From: Jaapia argillacea MUCL 33604 | Taxonomy: Eukaryota > Basidiomycota > Agaricomycetes > Jaapiales > Jaapiaceae | Direction: 5' to 3' | NCBI GenBank assembly: GCA_000697665.1 | Contig: KL197775.1 | Span: 41,486-105,485, forward strand | DNA: 64,000 bases | In this document: positions 1 through 10,592 of the stretch, in pieces | Layout of the letters: each line of letters starts with the position of its first letter | How positions within the stretch are numbered: the first letter of the stretch is position 1 | Notes under the pieces: model-generated | Database searches by the model: none | What the model saw: only the letters and a program-made list of their open reading frames with translations | Told to the model about the DNA's origin: nothing | Position numbers and translations under genes: made by a program

Positions 1-546
1 CTAGCTACAGGTAAATGTCTTTTCCGTTGTATTGTTTGCCATGTCTGAAAATGCCCATCATGATGTACGACGATACGTGCAGGAATAATTTGTGAGTCTC
101 CGCTGGACCCTGGTGCGCGGCGGGCATCAAAACAAAGAGGAACGTCCGGAAGTTCCCGGTCGCTTACCGGACACCGAGGGGACCGATTTGAGTTTGAGGG
201 TTTGCGAGACGGTTGGGCGCTCCGCCTCTGGATGGTTTCGCGTCACTTCTTACTGGCGGCGGCGGATGGTAACTATGTTTCCGCAAAAAAGCTACGTAAA
301 TCTACATGCGATTTCAAGGTTCCGTCCAACGGCGACCTTGTCAGAACGCCGAGTGAATGGCTTTCGCACACTGGCAGACAGATTTATCGCTAACGATCTT
401 CTCTCCTTCAAAGGCGGAGTGAAGGTGGAATCACGGCGGCAACTTAGGTTCTGGCTCACATATCGGCCTTTCTTGCTTCACCGCTTTGGAATCTGCCTAA
501 ATAGTACCGACTGGTCCTCCCCCTGTCCCTGCGCAACTTTGACGCC
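1..546. other. Intergenic, upstream of first gene
   Basis: No convincing gene was seen. Overlapping open frames on both strands lack splice-supported continuity or family motifs. It presumably holds the promoter and 5' UTR of the gene starting at 547. Confidence 0.4.
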
Positions 547-2821
547 ATGACTGGCCACCTTTCGAAACTGGAGTCACTGTGCACCGAGATCCTGTCGAAT
601 ATCGCTTTCCACCTTGGAACGATCGAACCTTTGGGCCCTCCTTCAGACCTTATCTCGTTCTTGCTTTGTTCCACAAAAATTTACTCCTCGCTAGCACTGT
701 CCAACAACTATGATCTCTACGCTCGTATTTTCACTTGCAAATTCGACATCAGTGCGCTCCCCCGACGTTTTCCATCAAGATGGGCAACTAACAAGTGCCT
801 GGCACTCGAGCTAAAGAAAAGGTTCCTCGCCCTCGGTCGAATCAAGATAGGCCAGCTGGCCAGCCGAGAACAGCTAGTCGACGATCTATGGACCGTTTAC
901 CTAGCCTGGCTAGAGAACGATGGTCAAAATGAATCTCAGCTGTTGAAGTGGGCAGAATTGTCCAAGTATTTGAAGCATGTCATCGGCGCTTCGATTCGTA
1001 TGGGAATCTTCCAATGGTTTGTCGATAGCGAGCCAACCGCGCTCGTCGTGTGGCTCCTATGGATGACTACAGACCAAGGTGAGTGTTTGACTCCCTTTTC
1101 GACTCCTGCGATGTAATTGGATAACTAGATGAGCTCGCTTCCGAAAGTCAAGGCTTCCGGCTTGACTTCCAGCGCCTCTTACAGCCTTTCATCATCGCAG
1201 GGTTTCGAGTGAGCTCATTACTCCTTGCGTGATATCAGAACGACAGCTGATCTCTCTTATTGATGGATTTCCCTAGCATCCATCGTTCCATGCTCCTGAC
1301 GAGTTCTTCTCACTCCCACTATGTCCTCATACCTATCCTCCCGACCCATCTTCCCCTTCGTATTCGTCAGCAGGGATCCCTGAATTGCCACCCTCTTCTC
1401 CCCCTCGAGACCGCCCAGTCGTGAGGCAGATCATACATTACTCACATCCCCTCACCCTATCATCTCCACCCCTCACTGCTGCCGCACTGCTCGCTTCCGT
1501 CTCTAGAACGGAGACTCAGCTGCGCTTGGATTACCAGTCCGACGGTTACGCGGATTGGAAAGCTAATAGGAGGCGACAACTTTCAAACCACCCTCAAACC
1601 CGAGCGGAAAGAGATGCCCTGGGCCTGATGTGTCCTTCGATGGAAGACCTCGACGATTTCGAGACCTCCTCGAGTGTCACTTTTGCTCAACGACTATCAG
1701 AAACGCCGACTGCCGGGACAGAGAAGGAAAGCTCGGACTTCGGAAGCCAAAGGTTTGACGAAGACTGGTATCGTCTCGTTAGCTGCTTTGATCCTTGGGG
1801 TGATGAGCCTCCCCTACGCGGCAAGGTGTTCAGTCCAGGCACTATGGCTGGTCGATGGAGAGGGCGATTACTGGTATTTACTTCTCTGTATTCTTTCTTC
1901 TTCACTGAAATTCATACTTTGCAGGTCCCGTCCATCTCCCACTTCATCACACATGCCATCCAGACAAGCAATCCAGCTCTTGTCTCCACAGTTCCTATCT
2001 ATCATCATGAAGTTTCGTTCACTTTGCGTGAGCATCATTGTCTGGAACCAAATATTCCACTTCCAGTAGGCGCAGACGAATGGGCCCACGACGTTCTCAA
2101 TGCTTGGTTTCCTGCAGACACAATCATCACAACTTTGAAAGTATGTCACCTCACGCTTCTGGAGAACACTGTCGTTAACCTCCCCCAGGACGCTATTGAG
2201 ATCTCGGCCCCCTCAGCTGGTGTCCAAACTCGATACGAGACATGTTCGCCTCATTATCCCGACACCCCGCCGTATCTGTCGAAGGTCACTTACCCCAAGT
2301 CCTATGACGAACTCGACAACACCAACGCTGCGCCGATGGAAGAATACGCGACAGATACCATTCCTGCCGAAGACATGGCCTACATCGACGACGATGGGTG
2401 GGATGATACAGTGGAGCATGTCTCCAGCGGAATTACGGACATTATACTCACGGGGGAGGTGCGTTGAGACGCTCAATCCCCTTTACTATAATTAATCTGA
2501 CGCTGATGTCTAGACCGACAAACAACATGGGAATGCGTGGGGTCACTTCACATTTGTCGGACGAGTTCGTCCTTGGGATGGTCTCGTCGCTCTACTCCGA
2601 ACTCCGGTTCGTCTTTTCTACCACCTATGCCGATTGTTTCATATCAACTGATTCCGCGTCTCCAAATCGTACAGAAGGATGATGACCAGGATATTCTCGG
2701 CCAGTGGATATTTCGAGGCTACATTTACGGGGATAACTTTGTTGGACGATGGCGTGATACGTCGACGGGGATTGATGTGACTGGATGGGAGGGAGGTGTC
2801 GTCATGCGAAGGGGCGACTGA
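547..2821 (+). CDS. Agaricomycete F-box-like protein, 644 aa
   Basis: Seven exons: 547-1078, 1129-1208, 1277-1873, 1925-2140, 2189-2458, 2514-2606, 2675-2821. Every junction has GT/AG and the phases agree. The N-terminal ~60 residues read like a degenerate F-box helix bundle (leucine-rich, CTEILSNIAFHLG). The C-terminal half carries motifs I know from a lineage-expanded Agaricomycete F-box-like family: TMAGRWRGRLL, then GRVRPWDGLVALLR, then FRGYIYGDNFVGRWRD, ending EGGVVMRR. Such proteins are presumed substrate-binding parts of SCF ubiquitin ligases, but this one's substrate is unknown. The acidic stretch before exon 6 (YIDDDGWDD) is probably a flexible linker. It converges on the next gene with only 115 nt between stop codons, so the 3' UTRs probably overlap. 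Confidence 0.8.
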
Positions 2822-2936
2822 CTTGCGGATGTGCATAAGTATTCACTCTTTGTTCTTGTTGTTGGGACCATCACCAGAGCCGTAACACCAATTACGCACA
2901 TCCCCACGAAGATCTGATGCGTCTGAACGATGATAG

Positions 2937-4729
2937 TTAGACCTGGTCAACAGGACTCGACGTGGAGTGGATGCTTTCCGATAAAGAATCGTCAGGAAAG
3001 GCTTCAGCGAGTAGGATGGGGTCGATCCGTCCATCCGCGGCAGACCGTCTGACTAAGTCACGCAACTGGTTAAGCTGCGACTCCATAGCCCGGACTTTCG
3101 CTCTCTCCTCTTCTCGAGTAGATATGAGCGGCTTCAAAGTTTTGCCCACGCTCTCCCAGTGACTCCATCGTTTCCTCGCGCATCTTAGCTCCTCTGACTC
3201 GGTCCAATATATGCCTTCATTTAACTCTAACGTGTTAACAATGTCACAGCCAGGAGGGCATAGTCGGCTGAGGAAGATGGCGGTTTCTTGGATGAAAGGG
3301 CCATGAGAAAGCCCCATACAAAGCTGCTTAAGTGTACGGAACTGTGTGGTAGGCAATGATGGAGAGGGTATGTCGGTGGCGTCGACGCAAACTCCAAGGT
3401 CGACCAAGTGTGGACACCAGTGGGCAAACGATTCCAGTGCCGTAAAGGTAATCGGAGGAGTCACTGAAGAGAATCGAGGGGAAGGATTAAGGGCCAGCCG
3501 TCGTATATATGGGAGTCGGGACGCAAGCAACTCCATTCCATCCTCGTCGATTGCTAGAGGATAGTCGTGGTAGATGAAGAAAATGTCGAGTGAATGAAAG
3601 TCGAAAACCGAGGTAAGATGACGAAGGGAGACCCGTTCGGTAGTGGGTGTGGCCAACCTCGTCTTGCAAGGAGCGCGTAGAAATACAACCAAGGACCTCA
3701 GCCCTGGATATTTCTCGACAAGCGTTGCTAAGAGGTGCTCCAACTGCTCCGGCGTGGACCCAGTGACCTCTCGAAGATCTAGGCATTCTAAGGCGGGGAG
3801 TATAGCCTCATCGTGGAACATGATGTCCAGGTCTGGTAAGTGAGCCGCGATATTGAGTGAGGTTAGCGATAACAGGGATGAGGGGGCGAAGGCTGGCTTG
3901 AAGGTCAGCACGTTCCGAGCGTCTCCATGACCCTGTCGATGGGAACCGATCGTCTCGAGGTCTTGTAGGCGTGATAACTCCTCAAAGACCGCCGACGTCA
4001 CATAAAACAGTGGAACAAGGAGCACTTTCAACTTGGGTAGCCCGCAAATGAGCCGGAGAAGCGAAGTTTCCAAATTGGGCGAGTGTATCTGTGAACAGAA
4101 GTCAAGGCGCAGCAGGTCGGGCATTCGAAGGACAATATTTTGGGCCAAAGGTAGAAAGTCGAATTTTGGGTCTTGGGGTGGATAGTACTTGAACTTCTGG
4201 ACCCTTTTATGCATGAACATGATACACCAACTCCACGTCTGCGACTCTGAATCCACCCACTTCAGGGAGCGCAACTTGAGAAAAAGATCATGGGGCGGAC
4301 GTGCCCTACCGAATTCATGGAAGACAGTCTCGTGTAATCGCCGATGTTTGCTAACAGCCTTCAGATCGTATGAAATCCTCCGAACTCGAGTTGCGTACAA
4401 TGCGAACCGGTCCCAGTCCTGGGGGGTGGTCATACGCGTGAATTTCTGGCCAAATATCGAGTGATGGGCCGGTAAATCTTTCATAGTCTTCGAAAATGAG
4501 AAACAATACTCACATAAATCGCTTTCCCATGGACATCCTCAGTCAATTTGGAGAAAGGAGCAAGAATATGAAGCAAATCGCAAAGATCCACCGACTCCCA
4601 TAGGACATCAAGTGATGAATCTGTCCAATCTTTGCATACCCTCGCGCAAGCAGCTAGCGTGGACGGTTTACTATGACTGAACACGAGGCTTCGCAGTTCT
4701 GCAACAGAAAATAGGTGGTGGTCGAACAT
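2937..4729 (-). CDS. F-box/LRR-like protein, 574 aa
   Basis: Two exons: 4729-4514 and 4445-2937, with donor GTGAGT, acceptor CAG and phase 0. The start at 4729 gives MFDHHLFSVAELRSLVF, a cryptic F-box of the form found in the fungal LRR/F-box families (CARVCKDWTDSSLDVLWESV, about residues 25-50). After the intron comes the family signature DWDRFALYATRVRRI. Irregular leucine-rich repeats follow through most of the protein (LRLDFCSQIHSPNLE, LTSLNIAAHLPDLD, LECLDLREVTG), and the C-terminus is charged and helical (RAKVRAMESQLNQLRDLVR). The likely role is SCF adaptor. The architecture (short F-box exon plus one long LRR exon) matches the F-box/LRR genes at 6602-8234, 20612-22291 and 27429-29009, so they are probably distant paralogues. 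Confidence 0.85.
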
Positions 4730-5100
4730 TGATATGAGGAAGCAAGACTGGCGGGCGCACCATCGACGGTCCAAGGCTAACGAAAAGTGGTCCTAAGCCC
4801 CTGAGTCCATGGTATGGTCTCTGACGGACCAGTAACTCCGAGGCCGTCTGGCTTTGGTCTGACTTCACCTTTTGAACTTGTTTTAAACTGCCAGTGGCCA
4901 CGGAGCTTGACAAGGTTGAACAAGAACACAATAGACTCCACAACCTATTGACCAGCAGGATCACTATTGTGTGGCCTGGAAAAAGGTCTTGTCTTTATAC
5001 TCTCCACCCACTTTTTGTCCAGCTCTGAGCCAAGGCCGCCCACAATGGAGACGTTTTATACCCTGCTCGCCCAGCTTTCGTTGACTTGACTTCCTCCTCA
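4730..5100. promoter_or_regulatory. Divergent intergenic region
   Basis: This 371-nt spacer lies between divergently transcribed genes (minus-strand F-box gene, plus-strand unknown gene). It must hold both 5' UTRs and promoters. I saw no distinctive motif and no extra coding exon. Confidence 0.4.
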
Positions 5101-6270
5101 ATGGATTCTCACTGCATGTTTACTGATCTCACATATGTCCCTCTTCCCGACCTCCTTTACGACTCCTCAGCCAATCTTCCTCTCGAAGGCGTAAATCGCC
5201 TTCACCAACCTCTGCTCGTCGAACCAATTCATCGGTCAGAATTCGTTGGTAGTTTGAACAGATGTACGTCTTCTGAAATGAGGGATTTCAAGGCATAATG
5301 GGAAAATGACATGCCGACTTTAGATTTCCGGTCCCACCGAGAAGCTATTCTGCCAGCTGTGGCGTCGGACCTGTTGGTTGAAGTGACCGACTATATTTTG
5401 CAGTGTTCGCCGATCAACGAAGGAGTCATTGGCGATCCGCACTGCTCCTGCTTCGTAGAGTGGTTTGTTCTTGACCTCGTCAATTCGGTTCAGGAGGGGG
5501 TTTACCGGGACCCGAGTATGAAGTGGAGACGGTTGTGTGGCGTGAATTGGCTGAAGCAAGTCTGGAGCACTTTTATTCTTACCGATGTATGTACAACTTC
5601 TGACTATCTTCATGTGCTCCTGGTTGAGATCCTTCCCTCCACAGGAGCTATCAATCAGAGCAGCAATGATCGTTCTCCCTCCAGAAATCTTGTCCCCCGA
5701 GGTGTTCGCGACGCTGGCTACTTGGAGTTCAGATAAGCTGGTGAGATCAAAACTGCATGGTTCAAACAAATAGATTCACCAAGGTGTTGCTCGGTAGCGT
5801 CGTCAGTCACACCATTTCCCCTCCATCTTGCAACGACTTGAAGGTCGTGTTAGCCCGACTGAGAGTATTTGGGCGATGGTAGCGAGATTTTGCTTCCCTC
5901 ACCTTCGGTCTCTGATGACCTCTCAGCTTCTTAGCGTATGCACAGCGCTGAAGTGCCCCAGGTTCATCTTATCGACGTTCAATGAATGGTCCTTTGGATC
6001 CTTCGACTCTGGTATGCCCCCTTGTGGCTATGGCTAGTAACTTCCCGCGTGATCTCACACTACGCCTCCCCCACAGAATTCACTCAAGTTCGGGTGACGG
6101 GTGTTATTAAACATTGCTCCATCGAGCCCACGGTCTTCCAAATGGTTGTTGCTTGCAGTTCGTTCGATGAATGGGATTACTACCTTCGACCTTCAAAATA
6201 CGCACCTTCCATCACCGTTGAGGATCGCATGCAGAATTTGACAGTGGATATAGATGGCGTACACATCTGA
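5101..6270 (+). CDS. Hypothetical protein, 309 aa, five exons
   Basis: Exons 5101-5263, 5324-5586, 5645-5740, 5798-6011 and 6077-6270. All introns are 48-66 nt with canonical ends and consistent phase, which is good evidence of a real gene. The product shows no motif I recognise. It has a short hydrophilic N-terminus (MDSHCMFTDLTYVPLPDLLY), a helical middle (VASDLLVEVTDYILQ) and a mixed C-terminus ending VDIDGVHI. No signal peptide or membrane segment is seen. It sits between F-box genes and could be a lineage-specific gene. Function unknown. Confidence 0.7.
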
Positions 6271-6601
6271 GACAGAAAGGTATCGGTGGTTGCTCTGCTT
6301 TGACATGTATTGCTAAGATGCCCCAGAGTTTGTATCATTAAATCTCTCGTTCCTTTGTTGTACATGTAGTACTTGGTGTAGGCTTCGGAAATATATACCC
6401 ACTCAGACTTCGGAAATTGAAATATTCGAGGTGGCGGTTGTTCCAGCGTCACCCACATCTTTTTGAATCAGTATGGACACTCATGAAAGGCCATTACCCT
6501 TCGAATGCACCGACACCATATCCATGCCCTCGTTCAACTAGCTATACGTGGGAAAAAGTAGGGAAAGGGGGTGAGCGAGGAATAGTGGACTGCAGGGAGA
6601 C
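6271..6601. other. Convergent intergenic region
   Basis: Spacer between the plus-strand unknown gene and the minus-strand F-box/LRR gene. It should hold both 3' UTRs. Nothing else was seen. Confidence 0.4.
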
Positions 6602-8234
6602 CTACAATTTGTTCAAGAATTCATATACCGTTCGAGACCGGTGCGTCATCTCGAAAGATAGTCGAGTACGGCGTTGCATGGTCAATTTGACATCCCCGAA
6701 GGCGACGCGGAGGAATTTGGCGACCGTACGAAGCTCTTGGTTAGATTGATCACAAAATCTCCACTCCTCACAACTAATAAGCAGGTTTCGTCTATCGCGT
6801 GATTTCTTTGCTACGACCTGGAGGCCAATGGTATCAGACGCCTTGACAATCAGTGGAATGCGAAGGCAGTATAACTTCGGACAATGTCGAGCCAATGGGA
6901 CGAGTCCGCGAAGTGTCGCACATGCACCTTGGAGGGTACAATCCACTTCGCCGTATCCCATGCTAAGAACACGGAGCTTAGGCCATGACTGCGCAAGCTC
7001 GCCAAGGTCTCCATCGTTCAATGGACGAAACGAGGGCCAGTCCCATCGGAAAACCGTCACTTGTTTGAGAACAAACAACGGCTGGAGAGGTGACAGCGCT
7101 CCCTGTGCCTCTGCGGTATTGGTAGGGGAGGGACTAATGTCGATTATGTTGAGGGTGTTGCGCCACCGCTCACTTCCGGTAAGGATATCGATAAATCGAC
7201 AAATGTCGCGACGAGTGGGAGGCGTGGGGAGAATGATACTGATATGAACGATAGGGGACTCGCGGAGGGATTTCAAAAGGGGTAACGATGGATCGAGCGA
7301 CGCTGTGAGATCGACTTGACTCAGAGCACGAAAAGGCGCAGGATTCAAAGGAATACAAGGCAGGGCTCCATTAACGAGTTGGAGGTTCGCAAACACCTTC
7401 TCCAGTGCGGGTAGGCCAGCAAGGTGAAACCATGCCTCATCGCTCAATGGGGTGCAGATGGTCAGACTTCGGAGAGAGTGAAGGCCCATCAATGACTGTG
7501 ACAAGGGCTGCGATAACCCCTGACCTGGATTTAGATCGTGCAAACGGAGGATTTCGAGGTTGGGACAGCTTATCGGAAGCTGAAGAAGTAAGGCAGTCAT
7601 TGGGGGTAACGACTCATTCGAGCGTAAATCGCCGTAAAAGATCCTTAATCGAGCCAAACGGGGGTTGATAAACAGGAGAGCGAAGGTGATAAATTCTCCT
7701 CGTGGACAGAAGTTCGGGTCTTTTGGGGCAAAACCATCGTAAGGCCATTTCCATATGAGATTGCGCAACTGCTGTAGCAAGCGAGCTGGATGTCGTCGAG
7801 GAACCAAGTCTCGATAGACATTGGGGTGCAACGCCATCCGTCGAGGTTGATGGTATTCTTCTGGGTGTTCTCCAAGTTCTTTGACACGTGGAGCGTAATA
7901 GTCAAACCTCTCCCAGTCAGATTCTACAAGAGACCGACGGAATTTCTAACAGCGTCTGAGTGGCATCCCCAACACCAAGAGATTGACAATGAAAACGCAC
8001 TATCATAGTAAAATATTCAAAACTGACCCAGATCCTCTCGGTTTCCCACAAGTCGGAAGGCATACACATGATTAGAGGTGCGATATCGGGTAATGTGTGC
8101 CATATTATGTTGAGTGAGGGTTCGGTGAAGTCGTGGCATGTCAGTGCAAGCGACACGACATTGGCCAACTTCCCACCGCCAGCGAAGGTGGCAATGATCT
8201 CGAATATCTCAAGGACATTCCACGCTTTGTGCAT
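6602..8234 (-). CDS. F-box/LRR-like protein, 525 aa (intact tandem copy)
   Basis: Two exons: 8234-8001 and 7945-6602 (donor GTGCGT, acceptor TTAG, phase 0). Exon 1 encodes MHKAWNVLEIFEIIATFAGG and the rest of an F-box-like segment (VVSLALTCHDFTEPSLNIIW). Exon 2 begins KFRRSLVESDWERFDYY, the conserved junction of this family. It runs through irregular leucine-rich repeats (LEILRLHDLNPGQ, LRSLTICTPLSDEAWFHLAG, LRVLSMGYGEVD) to a short helical tail. The probable function is substrate recruitment to an SCF ubiquitin ligase. A second copy lies immediately upstream at 8577-10262 in the same orientation. This copy is uninterrupted; the other is frameshifted. Confidence 0.85.
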
Positions 8235-8576
8235 TAGCTAAGTGTCTCGCGTCGGTCGCGATGTGGGAGACTTTGGAAGTTGGAGAGAAACTAAGAGGGA
8301 TTGAAGTTGAACACAAATCGGCCGACCTGCCATAGTGAGCGGTCCGGATGGACCGGCACTGTCTCCGAGTCTTCAGCGTCCTCCAAGTCCTCAGCAACCT
8401 TCAAGCCTACTCGAAAAGCGCCTGTGACGCAGAACCTTGCGATATGGTTTGCGACAAGCGATTGTGTCAAGTAAATTACAGTGGACGTTGTGAGTTCTCT
8501 CTGAGAATGTGGTGATCGAGTCCGAATCAGTATACGAGAACAATGATAAACGAGTAATAGAGGACTGCGGGGAGGT
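8235..8576. promoter_or_regulatory. Upstream region of intact tandem F-box copy
   Basis: This spacer between the two tandem copies holds the promoter of the downstream copy and the 3' end of the other. It is similar to 10263-10400. No additional gene was seen. Confidence 0.5.
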
Positions 8577-10262
8577 TTAAGATGCCCGCAAGAAGTGAGA
8601 TATCCTTCGAAACCGCTGAACCATCTCGAAAGATAGTCGGGTATGGCTGAACATCGTCAATTCGACATCCCCGAAGGCGACGCGTAGGAAATTAGCGACC
8701 GTACGAAACTCGTCATCAAATTGATCACAAAATCTCCACTCCTCACATATGATACCCAATTTTCGTCTATCACTCAATTCCACTGCTACGACCGGAAGGC
8801 CAATGATATCAGACGCCTTGACAATCAAAGGAATGCGAAGGCACAACAACTCGGGACAATGTCGAGCCAGTGGTATAAGTCCGCGAAGTGTCGCACCTGC
8901 TTCTTGGGGGGTATGTTCCGCCGAGGCGTAACCCATGAGGAGAACACGGAGTTTAGGCCATGACTGCGCAAGCTCGCCAAGATCTCCATCGTTCAATGGG
9001 CGAAACGAGGGCCAGTTCCATCGAAATTGGACATATTTCTGAGGACGAACAAGGGCTGGAGGGACAACGCCACTCCCTGGGCCTCGCCATTGGACATGCT
9101 GACCGTTGCCTCAGTGACAGGGAAGGGACTTATGTCGATGATACTGAGGGTATCGCGCCACCGTTCACTTTCGTGAAGTATGTCGACAAATCGGCAAATA
9201 TGGTGAGAAGCGGGGACCGTGATGAGCGTGAGATGGATATGAATGATAGGGGACTCGCGGAGGGATTCCAAAAGGGGTAGCGATGCACCGAGTGACGCTA
9301 CGAGTTGGACCTGACCCAGTGCTTGAAAAGGCGTAGAATGCAAGGGAATATGTGGAAGGGCTCCCTCGATGTATTTGAGGTTGAGTGATAACTTCTCCAG
9401 TGCCGGTAGGCCAGCGAGGTAGAGCCACGTCTCATTACTCAATGGGATAGTAGAGACACTGAGATCTCGGAGAGAGTGAAGGCCCATCACTGATAGTGAC
9501 AGAGGGTGCGATAACTCCTTCAAAGCTGGGTGGAGGCTGAGCAAATGGAGGTGTTCGAGATTTGGACAGGTTATCGGAAGTTCATGCATCAAGGAGGCCA
9601 GAGGGGTTATCACCTCGAGCGAGTCGAAATAGCCGTTATCGACTCGTAGTCGGGTCAAATGAGGATTTATGAAGAGATGGGCGAAGGTGATAAATTCGCT
9701 CGGAGGACAAAAATTTGGTTCTTGTAAGGTAAAATCTTGGTAAGGCCATTTCCATAGAAGGCCGCGCAACTCCGGTAGCAAGTGAGGTGGTTGTCGGCAG
9801 AGAGCCAACGATCGATAGACGTTGGGATGCAACACCACCCGCAGGGGTGGATGGATTGCGGAGTGGCGTCCGGCCGCGGCAGGAGCATCTCCGAGGTCTT
9901 TGACTCGTCGAGCGTAATATTCAAACCTCTCCCAGTCAGATGCCATAGGAGAATGACGGAATGTCTAACAACGTCCGAGTGAGCTTGAAGTCCCCAACAC
10001 AATGATGAATTCAACTATGAAAACGCACGATCATGGTGTAATCTTGGAGGTTGACCTGAACCCTTTCGGTTTCCCATAAATCGGGAGGCATACACTTGAT
10101 TAGAGGTACGATATCCGGTAAGATGCGCCAAACGATGTCGAGTGAGGGTTCGGTGAAGTCGTGGCATGTCAGTGCAAGCGACACGACATTGGCTAACTTC
10201 CCACCGCCAGCGAAGGTGGCAATGATCTCGAATATCTCAAGGACATTCCAAGCTTTGTGCAT
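8577..10262 (-). pseudogene. Frameshifted tandem copy of F-box/LRR gene
   Basis: Exon 1 is 10262-10029 and exon 2 starts at 9964 (donor GTGCGT, acceptor TTAG, same position as its neighbour). Exon 2 reads open to a stop at 8993, and the family C-terminus continues in another frame from about 8996 to 8577 (NDGDLGELAQSWPKLRVL onward). Aligning with the intact copy, the stretch between the family motif PLFVL and the conserved TGGCCCTCGTTTCG is one base shorter here (near 9030), which accounts for the shift. Both halves are otherwise well conserved. The break is therefore recent, or a sequencing error in this window. If real, the truncated product would lack the last ~140 residues of the repeat domain. 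Codon-level similarity to the neighbour is high throughout. Confidence 0.75.
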
Positions 10263-10592
10263 TGGATTCTAACTTCTCGTGTCCGGGGGATTTGGGAGCC
10301 TTTGGACGGTAACAGTTCAAGGGAAAAACACAAGTCGGCGACCTGACCTTGTGGGCGGTCCGGATGGACCAGGGCCGTCTCCGACTAAGTCTCCAGCCTC
10401 AGCACCTTGTCTGTCCGTAACATTCACCAACAATCCAGTCAATACTAGCGACAAGAAGAACGTACACTTGGTTCTCGTCAGACTTTACTTTCTGTCGAGC
10501 TTTCTATTACCAAAACCGTGTCCAAAATTGTCGGGGGAGCCCAACAGACGGTCACCGACTCCAGTCTCTTTCGAAGTCACTCCATAGTTCTA
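10263..10592. promoter_or_regulatory. Divergent intergenic region
   Basis: Upstream of the frameshifted F-box copy (minus strand) and of the BTB gene (plus strand). The part nearest 10263 is duplicated at 8235-8400. No coding exon was seen. Confidence 0.4.

Larger units (their letters stand above)
6602..10400. repeat. Tandem duplication of an F-box/LRR gene (unit ~2.0 kb)
   Basis: The block around 6602-8400 is repeated at about 8577-10400. Exon 1 is almost identical (both encode MHKAWNVLEIFEIIATFAGG), the intron is at the same place, and similarity continues upstream of the start codon. For example, both upstream regions contain GCGGTCCGGATGGACC near 8339 and 10357. This indicates a direct tandem duplication that included the promoter. 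Confidence 0.85.
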
